From Spisula solida (lineage: Eukaryota; Mollusca; Bivalvia; Venerida; Mactridae): a stretch of 64,000 nucleotides of DNA. The position numbers and the translations under genes were made by a program. Shown here in pieces: positions 22,701 to 31,838 of the stretch (position 1 is the stretch's first letter; every line of letters starts with the position of its first letter). The notes beneath the pieces were generated by a model. It made no database searches. It was not told the DNA's origin and saw only the letters and a program-made list of their open reading frames with translations. The stretch lies in NCBI GenBank assembly GCA_947247005.1, contig OX365955.1, positions 44,495,822-44,559,821 on the forward strand, given 5' to 3'.

Positions 22701-25700
22701 AATGGTCCGTATATACCGGTAAGCATCTTATTTTCTTAACAGTAAACTTATCTTGAGATCCAGGTTTGATTCCCTGTTGTGGTAGGTAAATCAATTCTAT
22801 GAAAATTCGACAACAATATTGAATTGTCCTCTATATGTGATGAAGTTGTTGGTTTCTTGTGTAAGGGTAAGTCAGTACTGTTTAGAATACTGTCCAGGAA
22901 AACTGGTTAGGTGAATCGGTTGCTGTATGTAACTGAATAATCGTTGAGAAACGGTGTTTAACCCTAACAAAGAAATCATAGATCACCTGTGTGGTTTGAG
23001 GTGTTGATGAAGAGAGGGATTCCTGGACTGTAGAATATCCTGCATATCCCACAATGTCATTAATGGTAAAATCTTCTCCAATGTATATTCTACCGGCCAC
23101 TCCAGTTTGCTCAGTGCAAACTCCTGCAAATATCAACCAAATACTGTACATTGGGATTAGCATTGTAAATGAACTTGACCGTGAAATCAACTCCATTACA
23201 GTTTTACTGTTTACTTTATACTTTAATTTCCTTGTGTTTAGCTCATGGCTGACTGTACGGTACATAAATCTAATGAGGACAGAGCTACAGATAAGGTTTT
23301 AGTCAATTGGGTATTTTACCCCCGAGTTTCAATGTTGATTGGGTTTTGACAAATTTTAATTGGGTATTTAATAAAACTCATTGGGTAAATAAGCTTTTAT
23401 GTACTTTTTTTCACTATAACGTCCTTTTCTATTTGGGTATTTCCAATTGTCTTTGCTTTTTCTTACTCCCTCCTCTCAAAATCTATTGGTTTTTAAGAAA
23501 ACAAGTAATTAAGAATTGCAAGCAATACAGAAGTCCCCTACCGGTTTTAAGCCATTTTTCATTGTTTCTGTTGCCATAGCAACCACAATTTTGCTCGGAA
23601 TCTAAATATTATTGGACGTGCATTATCCCCTTATTGCCCCCTATCCACATACCAAGTTTCATAAACCTAGCTTGGAAATGTTTGAGTTATGTCAGGATCC
23701 AGATTTTTTGACGGACGGACTGACTGACGGACTGACTGACTGATGGACGGAGGGTAAACCTATAGTCCCCTCCGGTCAAAAACCGGTACGGGACTAATTA
23801 ATTGGGTAATTACCCCAATACGCAGCTCATCTGTAGCTTTGTGAGGAAGAACATTTTATAGCTAATAAATATTATTCCTTTGAAGTTTCATGACCATAGA
23901 AAGAATACTAAAATGTAAGTAAATGTTGGAGGATCATGAATGCATTTTGTACCTGTAGTTTTGCCAGCACTGGTCTCTTCCACTGTGGTAGTTGAGATGG
24001 ACATCGATCCTTCACTACCAGAAACTCATCTATCACCTGTAAGCATATAGTTTGTTATATCAAACATAGCATTAATAAAATCTCCAAATACCATTTATTG
24101 CACATAAAATGATTATGTAGAATGTAGAAACAGCGAACTTGATCTTGTGACCTTTGATTCAATCCTACCCTTCTTCTCAAGCTAAGCTACCTTAATTACA
24201 CTTATGAGGCTACCTTAGAGAAAAAAGGTAGTTATTGTGTGACATTTAACATTTTTTAATTGATTTAAACAAGTTTAGTAGCCACCTATTTCTGACTGTT
24301 AGTATCAGATTTTACAGATAGAGAGACAGACACTTGAATGGAGTGCAGACCATAAGTCCCTGCTGGTAAAAAAATTCCTGGTATAATTTTATAAAAGCAA
24401 TAAAACATGTCTGAAATAGACTAATTGTAACCTTTGTCTGTGGAAACTTTCTTACAGAAGACATGTCTAGATTAGTCTAATCCTTACCTTTGTCTGTGGA
24501 AACTTTATGCCATGAGACATGTCTAGATTAGTCTAATCCTTACCTTTGTCTGTGGAAACTTTATGCCATGAGACATGTCTAGATTAGTCTAATCCTTACC
24601 TTTGTCTGTGGAAACTTTATGCCATGAGACATGTCTAGATTAGTCTAATCCTTACCTTTGTCTGTGGAAACTTTATGCCATGGGACAAGTCTAGATTAGT
24701 CTAATCCTTACCTTTGTCTGTGGAAACTTTATGCCATGAGACAAGTCTAGATTAGTCTAATCCTTACCTTTGTCTGTGGAAACTTTATGCCATGAGACAT
24801 GTCTAGATTAGTCTAATCCTTACCTTTGTCTGTGGAAACTTTATGCCATGAGACATGTCTAGATTAGTCTAATCCTTACCTTTGTCTGGGGAAACTTTAT
24901 GCCATGAGACATGTCTAGATTAGTCTAATCCTTACCTTTGTCTGGGGAAACTTTATGCCATGAGACATGTCTAGATTAGTCTAATCCTTACCTTTGTCTG
25001 TGGAAACTTAATGCCATGAGACATGTCTAGATTAGTCTAATCCTTACCTTTGTCTGTGGAAACTTTATGCCATGAGACATGTCTAGATTAGTCTAATCCT
25101 TACCTTTGTCTGTGGAAACTTTATGCCACAAGACATGTCTAGATTAGTCTAATCCTTACCTTTGTCTGTGGAAACTTTATGCCACGAGACATGTCTAGAT
25201 TAGTCTAATCCTAACCTTTGTCTGTGGAAACTTTATGCCACGAGACATGTCTAGATTAGTCTAATCCTTACCTTTGTCTGTGGAAACTTTATGCCATGAG
25301 ACATGTCTAGATTAGTCTAATCCTTACCTTTGTCTGTGGAAACTTTATGCCATGAGACATGTCTAGATTAGTCTAATCCTTACCTTTGTCTGTGGAAACT
25401 TTATGCCATGAGACATGTCTAGATTAGTCTAATCCTTACCTTTGTCTGTGGAAACTTTATGCCATGAGACATGTCTAGATTAGTCTTATCCTTACCTTTG
25501 TCTGTGGAAACTTTATGCCATGAGACATGTCTAGATTAGTCTAATCCTTACCTTTGTCTGTGGAAACTTTATGCCATGAGACATGTCTAGATTAATCTAA
25601 TCCTTACCTTTGTCTGTGGAAACTTTATGCCATGAGACATGTCTAGATTAGTCTAATCCTTACCTTTGTCTGTGGAAACTTTATGCCATGAGACATGTCT

Positions 25701-28700
25701 AGATTAGTCTAATCCTTACCTTTGTTTGTGGAAACTTTATGCCATGAGACATGTCTAGATTAGTCTAATCCTTACCTTTGTCTGTGGAAACTTTATGCCA
25801 TGAGACATGTCTAGATTAGTCTAATCCTAACCTTTGTCTGTGGAAACTTTATGCCATGAGACATGTCTAGATTAGTCTAATCCTTACCTTTGTCTGTGGA
25901 AACTTTATGCCATGAGACATGTCTAGATTAGTCTAATCCTTACCTTTGTCTGTGGAAACTTTATGCCATGAGACATGTCTAGATTAGTCTAATCCTTACC
26001 TTTGTCTGTGGAAACTTTATGCCATGAGACATGTCTAAATTAGTCTAATCCTTACCTTTGTCTGTGGAAACTTTCTTACATGAGACATGTCTAGATTAGT
26101 CTAATCCTTACCTTTGTCTGTGGAAACTCTGGCACTTGGATAGCTTTCCTTCGAGCTAGAACTTCAACCTGATCCACACAGTCTTTCTCTGCCATACTCT
26201 TCCATAACTGAAGTCTAAATGGAACAAAAGAAAGAATCAATCAATGTGATCAACACAAGGAAACAAATCTACCATGAACTTGTGACATCAATTTTCCTCT
26301 ATGTTGCTGGTTGTTCCTTAATGATGGGCAAGTTAGTACTGGTTAGGATTATACATCAGGAAAATTGGTTAAGTGTACGGACCATTGTACACTGCCCACC
26401 AAAAATAAGTATGCAGATGTTATTTGCCCACTTACATGACTGTTATAATACTACTATTTGAAGAACTGTGAAGCAACAATATATTTGAAGAAAAGGAATA
26501 TTTTTGTTTATTAAATGGAAAGGCCATACATTAATTGGTACCCTAGGTGCAAAATCTAAAGTTTCTTTGTCCCTCTTGAATGGTAACTTTCTCACAGAAA
26601 GATGGAAATTTCAGCCTTTTTGATCACATGGTTATTTTAGTTCCTAACATCTTCATCTTTATTTCTATTTTGACTCATTTAATAACTGTAGTTTCAGAAA
26701 CTAGTATAATTGTGACCGTCTGATAAACAGATATTGAATCATTTAACCAAGTTTAATTTTGCAACAATTATTTACTGTATACTTAATTTTGGTGGGCCCT
26801 GTATATAACTGAAACAATGTTGAGAAAGGATATTAAACCAGAGTAAACGAGGACTCACATTTCAGCATGGTTTATTTATAATCATCCATTCATGTCTACA
26901 CATTCATTTTTAAAAAAGAGTAATTTCATCATCATTGTTACTGGGTAGCTTTAAATTTTATGATGGTGGAAAACAAATGCAAAGCAAACACCAGATCTGT
27001 CATTTTACGTTTCTTCGTGATCGAATACACCTATGACCTTGAATCACAAGTGATACTGACCTTGTAAGTACATCCTGTCCGTGTAACGACTGTAAAAGTC
27101 TGACAGAGTTAGCCACACCGATACCAGGTACACCTTTAGGTACAAAATCACAACCAACCAGTAATCCAAGAGCTACAAGACCACTCCTATCTATACCAAG
27201 CTTGCTCTGGATATCCGATGAATTAAACATTTCTACATGTGGGTCCTGTAAATGTATAATCAATATCAGATGAATTAAACATTTCTACATGTGGGTCCTG
27301 TAAATGTATAATCAATATTGGATGAATTAAACATCTATACATGCGGGTCCTGTAAAAGTATAATCAATACATCTATACATGCGGGTCCTGTAAATGTATA
27401 ACAGTGATGAACGGTAAGAAATTAAGGTTGGTTGCAGCCTTTATAGTGAAAAAGTCAATGTACTTCATTTTGTATGACTGAAGTTTGAAATCTGAACTTC
27501 TCTACTTTGCAGTTTTTAGTCTGAAATAGTAATTAAACCAGTGTTAAGAGCGTAGCAGTTTTTTCGTTATGACCTAAATGTTCATTAAGATTAAATTTGT
27601 AATCAATACAAGAGCCATTAGCACACATCCCTAAACCTTAACTAGATCCCTAAACCTTAACTAGGTTTCGAACATTGTTCTATTACTAAAATTCACATTA
27701 TGGAACTTAAAAGGACCATAACTTTGTCAATTCTTTGAATTTTGTCATCAAATAACTTTTGTTTTAAGCAGAAAAGATAGTTCTCTCATGCAGCAAATCC
27801 GGATTTCCGGATTATTCCAGAATTTTAGGACCCCTGTAACAAATAACAACATATTTCTGGTGCATTTCAAATTAAAGACTTAAAACTTCTAAAAATTATA
27901 CTTCCAATAGCCCATGATCAACTTAAGATATTACCTTTGAGTTCATAGTAAAGTTTCTGTAAACTCTTGTAGCACCGTACAGAAAGGCGTCACCATCATT
28001 GGTCAAGCATCCATCAACAAGCTGCAAGAAAACATACACAGAAATCTTATAGTTTAGTGCATACAGCAAAATTTTATGAAAGTACTTTTTGGTAGATATT
28101 GACTATAACAGTAACTTACAGTTTAGAATATGACATAAAAAGATATCATATTTGCTAATATAAAATCATCAAGAATTTTGTTATTTTTGTCCACTATTCA
28201 AGAACCAGAAGTTAGCGGGAACTAAACTTTGCTGAGCGTCAAGCAAATAGGCCCACATGAAAGATTGGGAAACCACATATGTAGCCGCGTTAAATAAAGT
28301 CTTTACTTACATTACATTACTGTACTGCACTTACAGAGAAATACCAGTAAATTTTGAAAGACTTTGGTACATAGTGGACTGGGATCAAACCCGTGACCTA
28401 TCATGCTTGAATTGGATGCACTACCACTAGACGAGCGAGCTGGGCTACAATACTACAGGAGTGTCAACAGGGCCAAATTGAAAATCAGGAAAATCGCATG
28501 CACCCGACCATTTGTGCCAAAAGAGGCATTCAATGACATTTTTCCGTGATAAACTCCATTTGCATTAAAGAAAATCCTTCTGTGCAGATTAAATTTACCA
28601 TAACTTTGCCATTTCTTAAGATATCTTCATCAAATAACTTTTATTATGGTCAGAAGGCATTGCTCTTTCAGGAATGATAAATCTGGAATTCCGGATAAAT

Positions 28701-30302
28701 CAGGAAAATTGACACCCCTGAATACTAGCAATGAGTCAAGTATTTGGCAAACTTACCCCAGCAGCATTGAGCAGTGCACATATAACTTTAGACGAGTGAG
28801 GGGGCTACAATACTAGTAATGAGTCAAGTATTTATCAGACTTCCCCTAGCTGCATTGAGAAGTGCACATATAACTTTAGACGAGTGAGGGGGCTACAATA
28901 CTAGTAATGAGTCAAGTATTTATCAGACTTACCCCAGCAGCATTGAGCAGTGCACACAGTGCCTCAGCTTCACTCTTACTCTGTATGTATGGTATACCCA
29001 TTATCTCCAGTAACTCACAACACTGTCAAATATACAAAATTACTAAATCTAAATATGTACCGTATATATGGTTATTTTTGTGTGTCAAAAAGTTACCAAG
29101 TTTTGAATTTCACACATTTATAGAACAAAAATATAAGTGTAACCTGGTGAGAAAAATGTTCAGTAGGCTTGAACCCATTACTGTTTACTAACATGGTAAA
29201 TGCTCTTCAGACTGAGCTAGCTGACCACCTACACAAGTCGCTCCCCAATTAGTAAACACATTACTACAAGTACATTAGTCATTTTTTAACCCTATATCAG
29301 ACATGAGCCCTGTACGTAGTCATCTAGTGTAATTAGCACAACTTGCTTCAGAATAAATGTAAAGTACCGGTAAGTCAATTCAAACGTCCATATGGCAAAA
29401 TAGAATTATTTTTATCAGTAAATTCTACATTGAATCGTATTTCACCTCTTTTAACCAACAGTTGAAGTTCCGTCTTGTCTGCTTTCCAGCTTGCTTTGGA
29501 GGTGATTGTTTGCCTGGTCTTCCAGGAAATCTGGTTTGTTGACGTTTTACCATGGTGTCCCATTTTAGTTCAGGGGCTGCCCCTTCTATAACAAACACAA
29601 GCTTCACTCCTAGTTGTGTCAGATGTGAGATGCGGAAGAATAAATTCCTTCAATGATAAAAGTTATACTGTATATACAAGATGTTTATAAACATAAAATC
29701 TAATCTAACTGATGCATACATGACCAATGAAACAATGAACGTTGCTGTTTTATTCTGAGAGCTATTGAAAAGAGAGAAATTACACCTCAACCTTTGATGC
29801 AGTATTTCACTTACATGGCCCCTATGACCTTGATTTCTGATGCAGCAACCCTTAAAATAATAAGTGCCCTCAACTTAGAAGACAAATCTTCACATGAAGT
29901 TTGAAGTCACTCAGACCAACAGTTCTCAAGATACAGAAACAAACTTCACCTTTAAAACACTTGTTACCTTAACCCTTGTTTTTAATGCAGTGACCCTAAA
30001 ACATTATAGAGTCTAGTACTCAATAAAAGAACTCAAAATGGGAAGTTATAAGACCCTGCGTTACAAAGAACTCTTGTGGAAATCAAGTGTAACAGATGTC
30101 TGAACTGATGGACAGCGTAAAAAATGGGGAGCCATAGTTACCTGAGGAAAGGTTTTGCAACCACTCCTTGCATCTGTTTCACACTTTGATTTTCACATAC
30201 CCAGATAGATAGATCGACAGCTAGGGTCTGACCATTGAGGGATGACAGTGGAACATGCTGCTCCACCGGACCAAGTACCTGCCATAGCTGTGTCACACCC
30301 AT
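16726..30302 (-). CDS. GEN1: GEN1 Holliday-junction resolvase, 11 coding exons, 1662 residues
   Basis: Coding exons in order: 30302-30142, 29647-29446, 29022-28933, 28021-27935, 27245-27061, 26214-26112, 24036-23953, 23123-22987, 22519-22458, 21062-20934, 20474-16726. All introns are GT/AG and all phases agree. GEN1 is a nuclear flap endonuclease that cuts Holliday junctions symmetrically. The XPG N domain starts at Met1 (MGVTQLWQVL). Acidic catalytic residues are present: D30 (AVDLSIW), E75 (VFVIEG), E139/E141 (SEAEA), D160/D162 (TNDGDAF) and D213 (VGCDF). A helix-hairpin-helix (PKGVPGIGVA) follows. Exons 7-10 carry the GEN1-specific region and chromodomain (VIDEFLVVKD, LEKILPLMTLWDM, IVKTRVRQGE, YEVEWNKP). 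The last exon gives a 1249-residue disordered tail, which makes the protein far longer than human GEN1 (908 as I recall). It has Lys-rich candidate nuclear signals (AKKKKKKA; KKKKKRKKKVRK) and ends near LADRLKLKLTQRS, like the human C-terminal RLKL motif. Start context is ACAATGG. Confidence 0.94.
17330..17790 (-). repeat. Coding repeats in the GEN1 tail
   Basis: Two degenerate in-frame repeats inside the last exon. About 17370-17530 encodes 12-residue-like units around ETSGLEILENET, ETGQPKSFENEI and KKTCVSKSLEDET. About 17650-17780 encodes acidic units of the form VVKDDMVDEDG, VVVKEDMVVEDD and VVVKDNVDGE. Frame is kept, so they are part of the protein; they look like expanded low-complexity acidic segments. 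Confidence 0.75.
20934..20940 (-). other. Splice donor defining the end of GEN1 exon 10
   Basis: CCAAAAG|GTACATT. The phase (one base carried) matches exon 11, which begins CG AAA AAG after an intron ending ...tttttcag at 20475. This shows the long open frame is the last exon of GEN1 and not a separate gene starting at its in-frame Met at 20490. Confidence 0.85.
21140..21170. repeat. Short hairpin
   Basis: gaggtgtatattttttaata followed by tacacctt forms a near-perfect inverted repeat (ggtgtatatt / aatatacacc). Lies in GEN1 intron 9, just outside exon 10. Confidence 0.8.
21520..21646. repeat. Long hairpin, about 55-bp arms
   Basis: Left arm from gacttatgtt (21520) through aatatgatgtttagttgacc and aaaagtgatattgacc. 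The right arm is the complement, ending aacataagtc at 21646. Loop of about 15 nt. In GEN1 intron 9. Confidence 0.9.
21662..21814. mobile_element. Short Tc1/mariner-like MITE
   Basis: TA-bounded: TACAGTCAGGTCACGATGTA on the left and the inverted 'tcgttgtatcaagagcagactgta' on the right (about 26 bp with mismatches). 153 bp, in GEN1 intron 9. Confidence 0.75.
22080..22390. repeat. Interspersed molluscan-type repeat
   Basis: Starts caagaggccctgtattgctc. Contains two 'gataaccagagttctc/atcagcaaccagagttctg' modules and 'aagtttggttgaaattggc', and ends 'gacagacacacaggcaacag...gctcacctt'. In GEN1 intron 9. Confidence 0.6.
22800..22925 (-). repeat. Short interspersed repeat ('ttttcctggact' family), reverse
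   Basis: The minus strand reads ttttcctggacagtattc, 'agtactgacttaccctta' and 'aattcaatattgttgtcgaa', matching 7820-7925 and 46472-46645. It begins about 60 bp beyond the donor of GEN1 exon 8. Confidence 0.65.
23532..23796. repeat. Interspersed repeat with AGTCCCCTACCGGT ends, copy 2
   Basis: Inverted ends agtcccctaccggtttt (about 23532) and aaaaaccggtacgggact. One internal module of 'tctgttgccatagcaacc ... cttattgccccctat', then a 'gacggacggactgactgacgg' tract. Located in GEN1 intron 7. Confidence 0.85.
24431..26130. repeat. 56-bp minisatellite, about 31 copies, built on the GEN1 exon 6 donor
   Basis: The motif cctttgtctgtggaaact recurs with an exact 56-bp period from 24431 to 26111, that is 31 occurrences. 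The last one is the true 3' end of GEN1 exon 6, which finishes at 26112. On the minus strand each unit reads TTTCCACAGACAAAG then GTAAGGATTAG, that is about 17 exon bases, the donor site and the start of the intron. On the plus strand each unit also has the palindrome AGACATGTCT directly followed by AGATTAGTCT. Units differ by only a few bases, so expansion is recent or homogenised. Entirely within intron 6 except for the first exon-derived unit. Confidence 0.97.
26305..26380 (-). repeat. Short interspersed repeat fragment ('ttttcctggact' family)
   Basis: Minus strand: cttaaccaattttcctgatg, then 'taatcctaaccagtactaacttgcccat'. Diverged partial copy in GEN1 intron 5. Confidence 0.5.
27241..27401 (-). 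repeat. Tandem copies of the GEN1 exon 5 acceptor boundary
   Basis: The block gggtcctgtaaatgtataat, which spans the exon 5 acceptor (intron end ..acatttacag, exon start GACCC), occurs at 27241, 27293, 27345 (with aaaagtata) and 27383. The spacings are 52, 52 and 38 bp. Units also copy the exonic stretch 'gatgaattaaacatttctac'. So the 5' edge of the exon plus intron end was duplicated three times upstream of the real acceptor. Confidence 0.9.
27600..27836. mobile_element. CAGGGG-type MITE, degraded left end
   Basis: Right end ..aatccggatttccggattat and ..ggacccctg (27836), with the family core 'aaataacttttgttttaagcagaaaag' and 'ggaacttaaaaggaccataac'. The left terminus is not recognisable, so no duplication can be read. 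GEN1 intron 4. Confidence 0.65.
28379..28447 (-). repeat. tRNA-like SINE head
   Basis: Minus strand: gcccagctcgctcgtctagt with an A-box-like stretch, and a B box GGTTTGATCCC near 28390 (ctgggatcaaaccc on plus). A fragment of its 5' part ('gacgagcgagctgggctaca') has been incorporated into the neighbouring tandem repeat at 28721-28930. GEN1 intron 3. Confidence 0.65.
28456..28720. mobile_element. CAGGGGTGTCAA MITE with 6-7-bp TSD
   Basis: Ends CAGGAGTGTCAAC and TTGACACCCCTG. Flanked by AATACTA on both sides (28449-28455 and 28721-28727). Interior has the family core 'ataacttttattatggtcagaag' and 'ttccggataaatc'. GEN1 intron 3. Confidence 0.88.
28721..28932 (-). repeat. Tandem copies of the GEN1 exon 3 donor boundary
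   Basis: Unit of 88-89 bp starting at 28721, 28809 and 28898; the third runs into the authentic donor of exon 3 (exon ends 28933). Each unit holds a SINE-derived piece ('gacgagtgagggggctacaa'), the spacer 'tactagtaatgagtcaag', the donor region and about 20 exonic bases ('agcattgagcagtgcaca'). The left copy keeps GGG|GTAAGT; the middle copy is mutated to GGGGAAGT and cannot be a donor. Confidence 0.92.
29815..30130. repeat. Interspersed repeat with tgacctt modules
   Basis: Contains 'ctatgaccttgatttctgatgcagcaac' and the related 'cttgtttttaatgcagtgac', 'gaagtttgaagtcactcaga' and 'gatggacagcg', in the style of the other molluscan-type repeats here. In GEN1 intron 1, ending next to the exon 1 donor. 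Confidence 0.45.
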
Positions 30303-30423
30303 TGTTATCACTCAATGCTTAAACTATGGCAACAGCATAATCCAAATAACAATCATGAAGAATGACCTGAAATGCAGAAATGCATTCTAAAGCATAACAC
30401 TTTTGAAATTCTAACTTTCAAAC

Positions 30424-30484
30424 CACAGGTAACTGTATCATTGATAAAGAGTACGAGTCTTTATCAAAGATACAGTTACCTGTG
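30424..30484. mobile_element. 61-bp micro-MITE (hairpin) with 8-bp TSD
   Basis: CACAGGTAACTGTATC and its inverted copy GATACAGTTACCTGTG enclose a second stem (ttgataaaga / tctttatcaa). The whole unit is flanked by the direct repeat TTTCAAAC (30416-30423 and 30485-30492). The same terminal sequence bounds the 1.7-kb element at 31839-33564. It lies about 120 bp upstream of the GEN1 start codon, probably in the 5' UTR intron. Confidence 0.9.
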
Positions 30485-30978
30485 TTTCAAACCAATACAT
30501 TAGGCAGTTCTCACTAACTGTATAAAAATCATAAGTTTGCAGAAATGCTTGAATGTATAGTTAATATTAGAGCTTGTGGGTGCGAGTCCCATTTGGGGTG
30601 AAATGTTTCCACCTTTATTTTATAATTTATTATTTACTAAAAATGGATGGTTTCAGAAGTACTTGACACGTTCATGAATGCAGAGGCATTCCAAGGCATG
30701 AGGTAAACAGTGTAAAGCTCTGAGAAATAGACGGAGTGCAGCGAAAGTGAAGACTGACTTACCAATTATCTGCCAATTAGTGAATCTAAAACTTGAAACT
30801 TTTGTAAATACGGAAATGGATCACAACAACGAAAAAGACACATAAAAGATTTCATTGTTCTGTGCCATTTAAAACAAAGGCTAATAAATCGGTAATAAAA
30901 ATAACTGTAATTTATAATGGCATCCGAATAATGAGACTGCCCGAATACTGGTACACTTAGCTGATGACAAGGACATAC

Positions 30979-31110
30979 CTGCAGTGAGTTCACGACACGT
31001 GCATACAAAATTAAACTACAGTCATCATTCCATGTTGTCTTCTAGCAGCGTAAAGTCTTCGAGTCAAGTCCTGACATTGCAACAGCACAGGCGAGCTTCC
31101 GTGGACAAAT
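30979..31110 (-). other. Possible GEN1 5' untranslated exon
   Basis: On the minus strand a GC-richer segment ends at a strong donor, CACTGCAG|GTATGTCC (exon end 30979). An acceptor-like ..gtttaag/cattgagtg precedes the GEN1 ATG (30302). The upstream border is unknown. Splice signals only; no transcript evidence. Confidence 0.35.
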
Positions 31111-31838
31111 AATAATAACTGCGTTACTAAAGGGAGATAACTTGCATACAGTCTTGACGCGTGCGCATTAGATCTTCCTCCCCTCCGAGTTTTTGCGCGG
31201 GAAATTCTTGCATCCTTGTATGGAAAGCCGTAGTTGTCTTTCTTATCTTTGTTATATATTTGCCTTATACAGCAGGAAATGCGAACGACATAATTTACAT
31301 TGACAACATTTTTTATATAAAATCCATGGGTGGTTTTATTTTAACAGAGACTACTAATGAAATCTAACTTATCTATTGTCTCCGGTTTTAAATATGATTG
31401 TCTTGCATTAAAATTGTAGATTTTTTCTGAAGGGGGATTTTCGAGTACTTAAATTGGGTCTAAACCTAGAATGGAATATAATGCAAATTCTGATCAACTC
31501 ATCTCTCTCTCATCTCATGATGATGTAAGAAAAACTAAAAATGGTCAAAAAGTGTCTTTACAGAAATGGAATATCCATGCTCAACCTGGGTGCTTTTATG
31601 GGAGTGGTTGGCCTTCAAAAAGCTAAACACCACGCCCTCTAGCTACAAAGTCTTGACCTTTGGTTCCAACAATATTGCAAACAAACCAAATGGTGTATAT
31701 TATGTTACCCGAGACATAACTCGACAAAATCACGGATATACACAGAATGTATTTCCGTGATAAAATGATCTTTGATAGTGCGAAAGAGATATTTAATTCT
31801 ATATCTTGTTTGAATGAAAATTTTTTAATGTTCAACTC

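Noticed and set aside
22882..23265. 127-residue minus-strand frame
   Set aside because: The real exon here (GEN1 exon 8, 23123-22987) is in another frame, shown by GT/AG sites, phase and the LEKILPLMTLWDM similarity.
24431..26130. CRISPR-like array of direct repeats
   Set aside because: Units are contiguous 56-bp near-identical repeats without unique spacers, and they are seeded by an exon border in a eukaryotic gene; this is a minisatellite.
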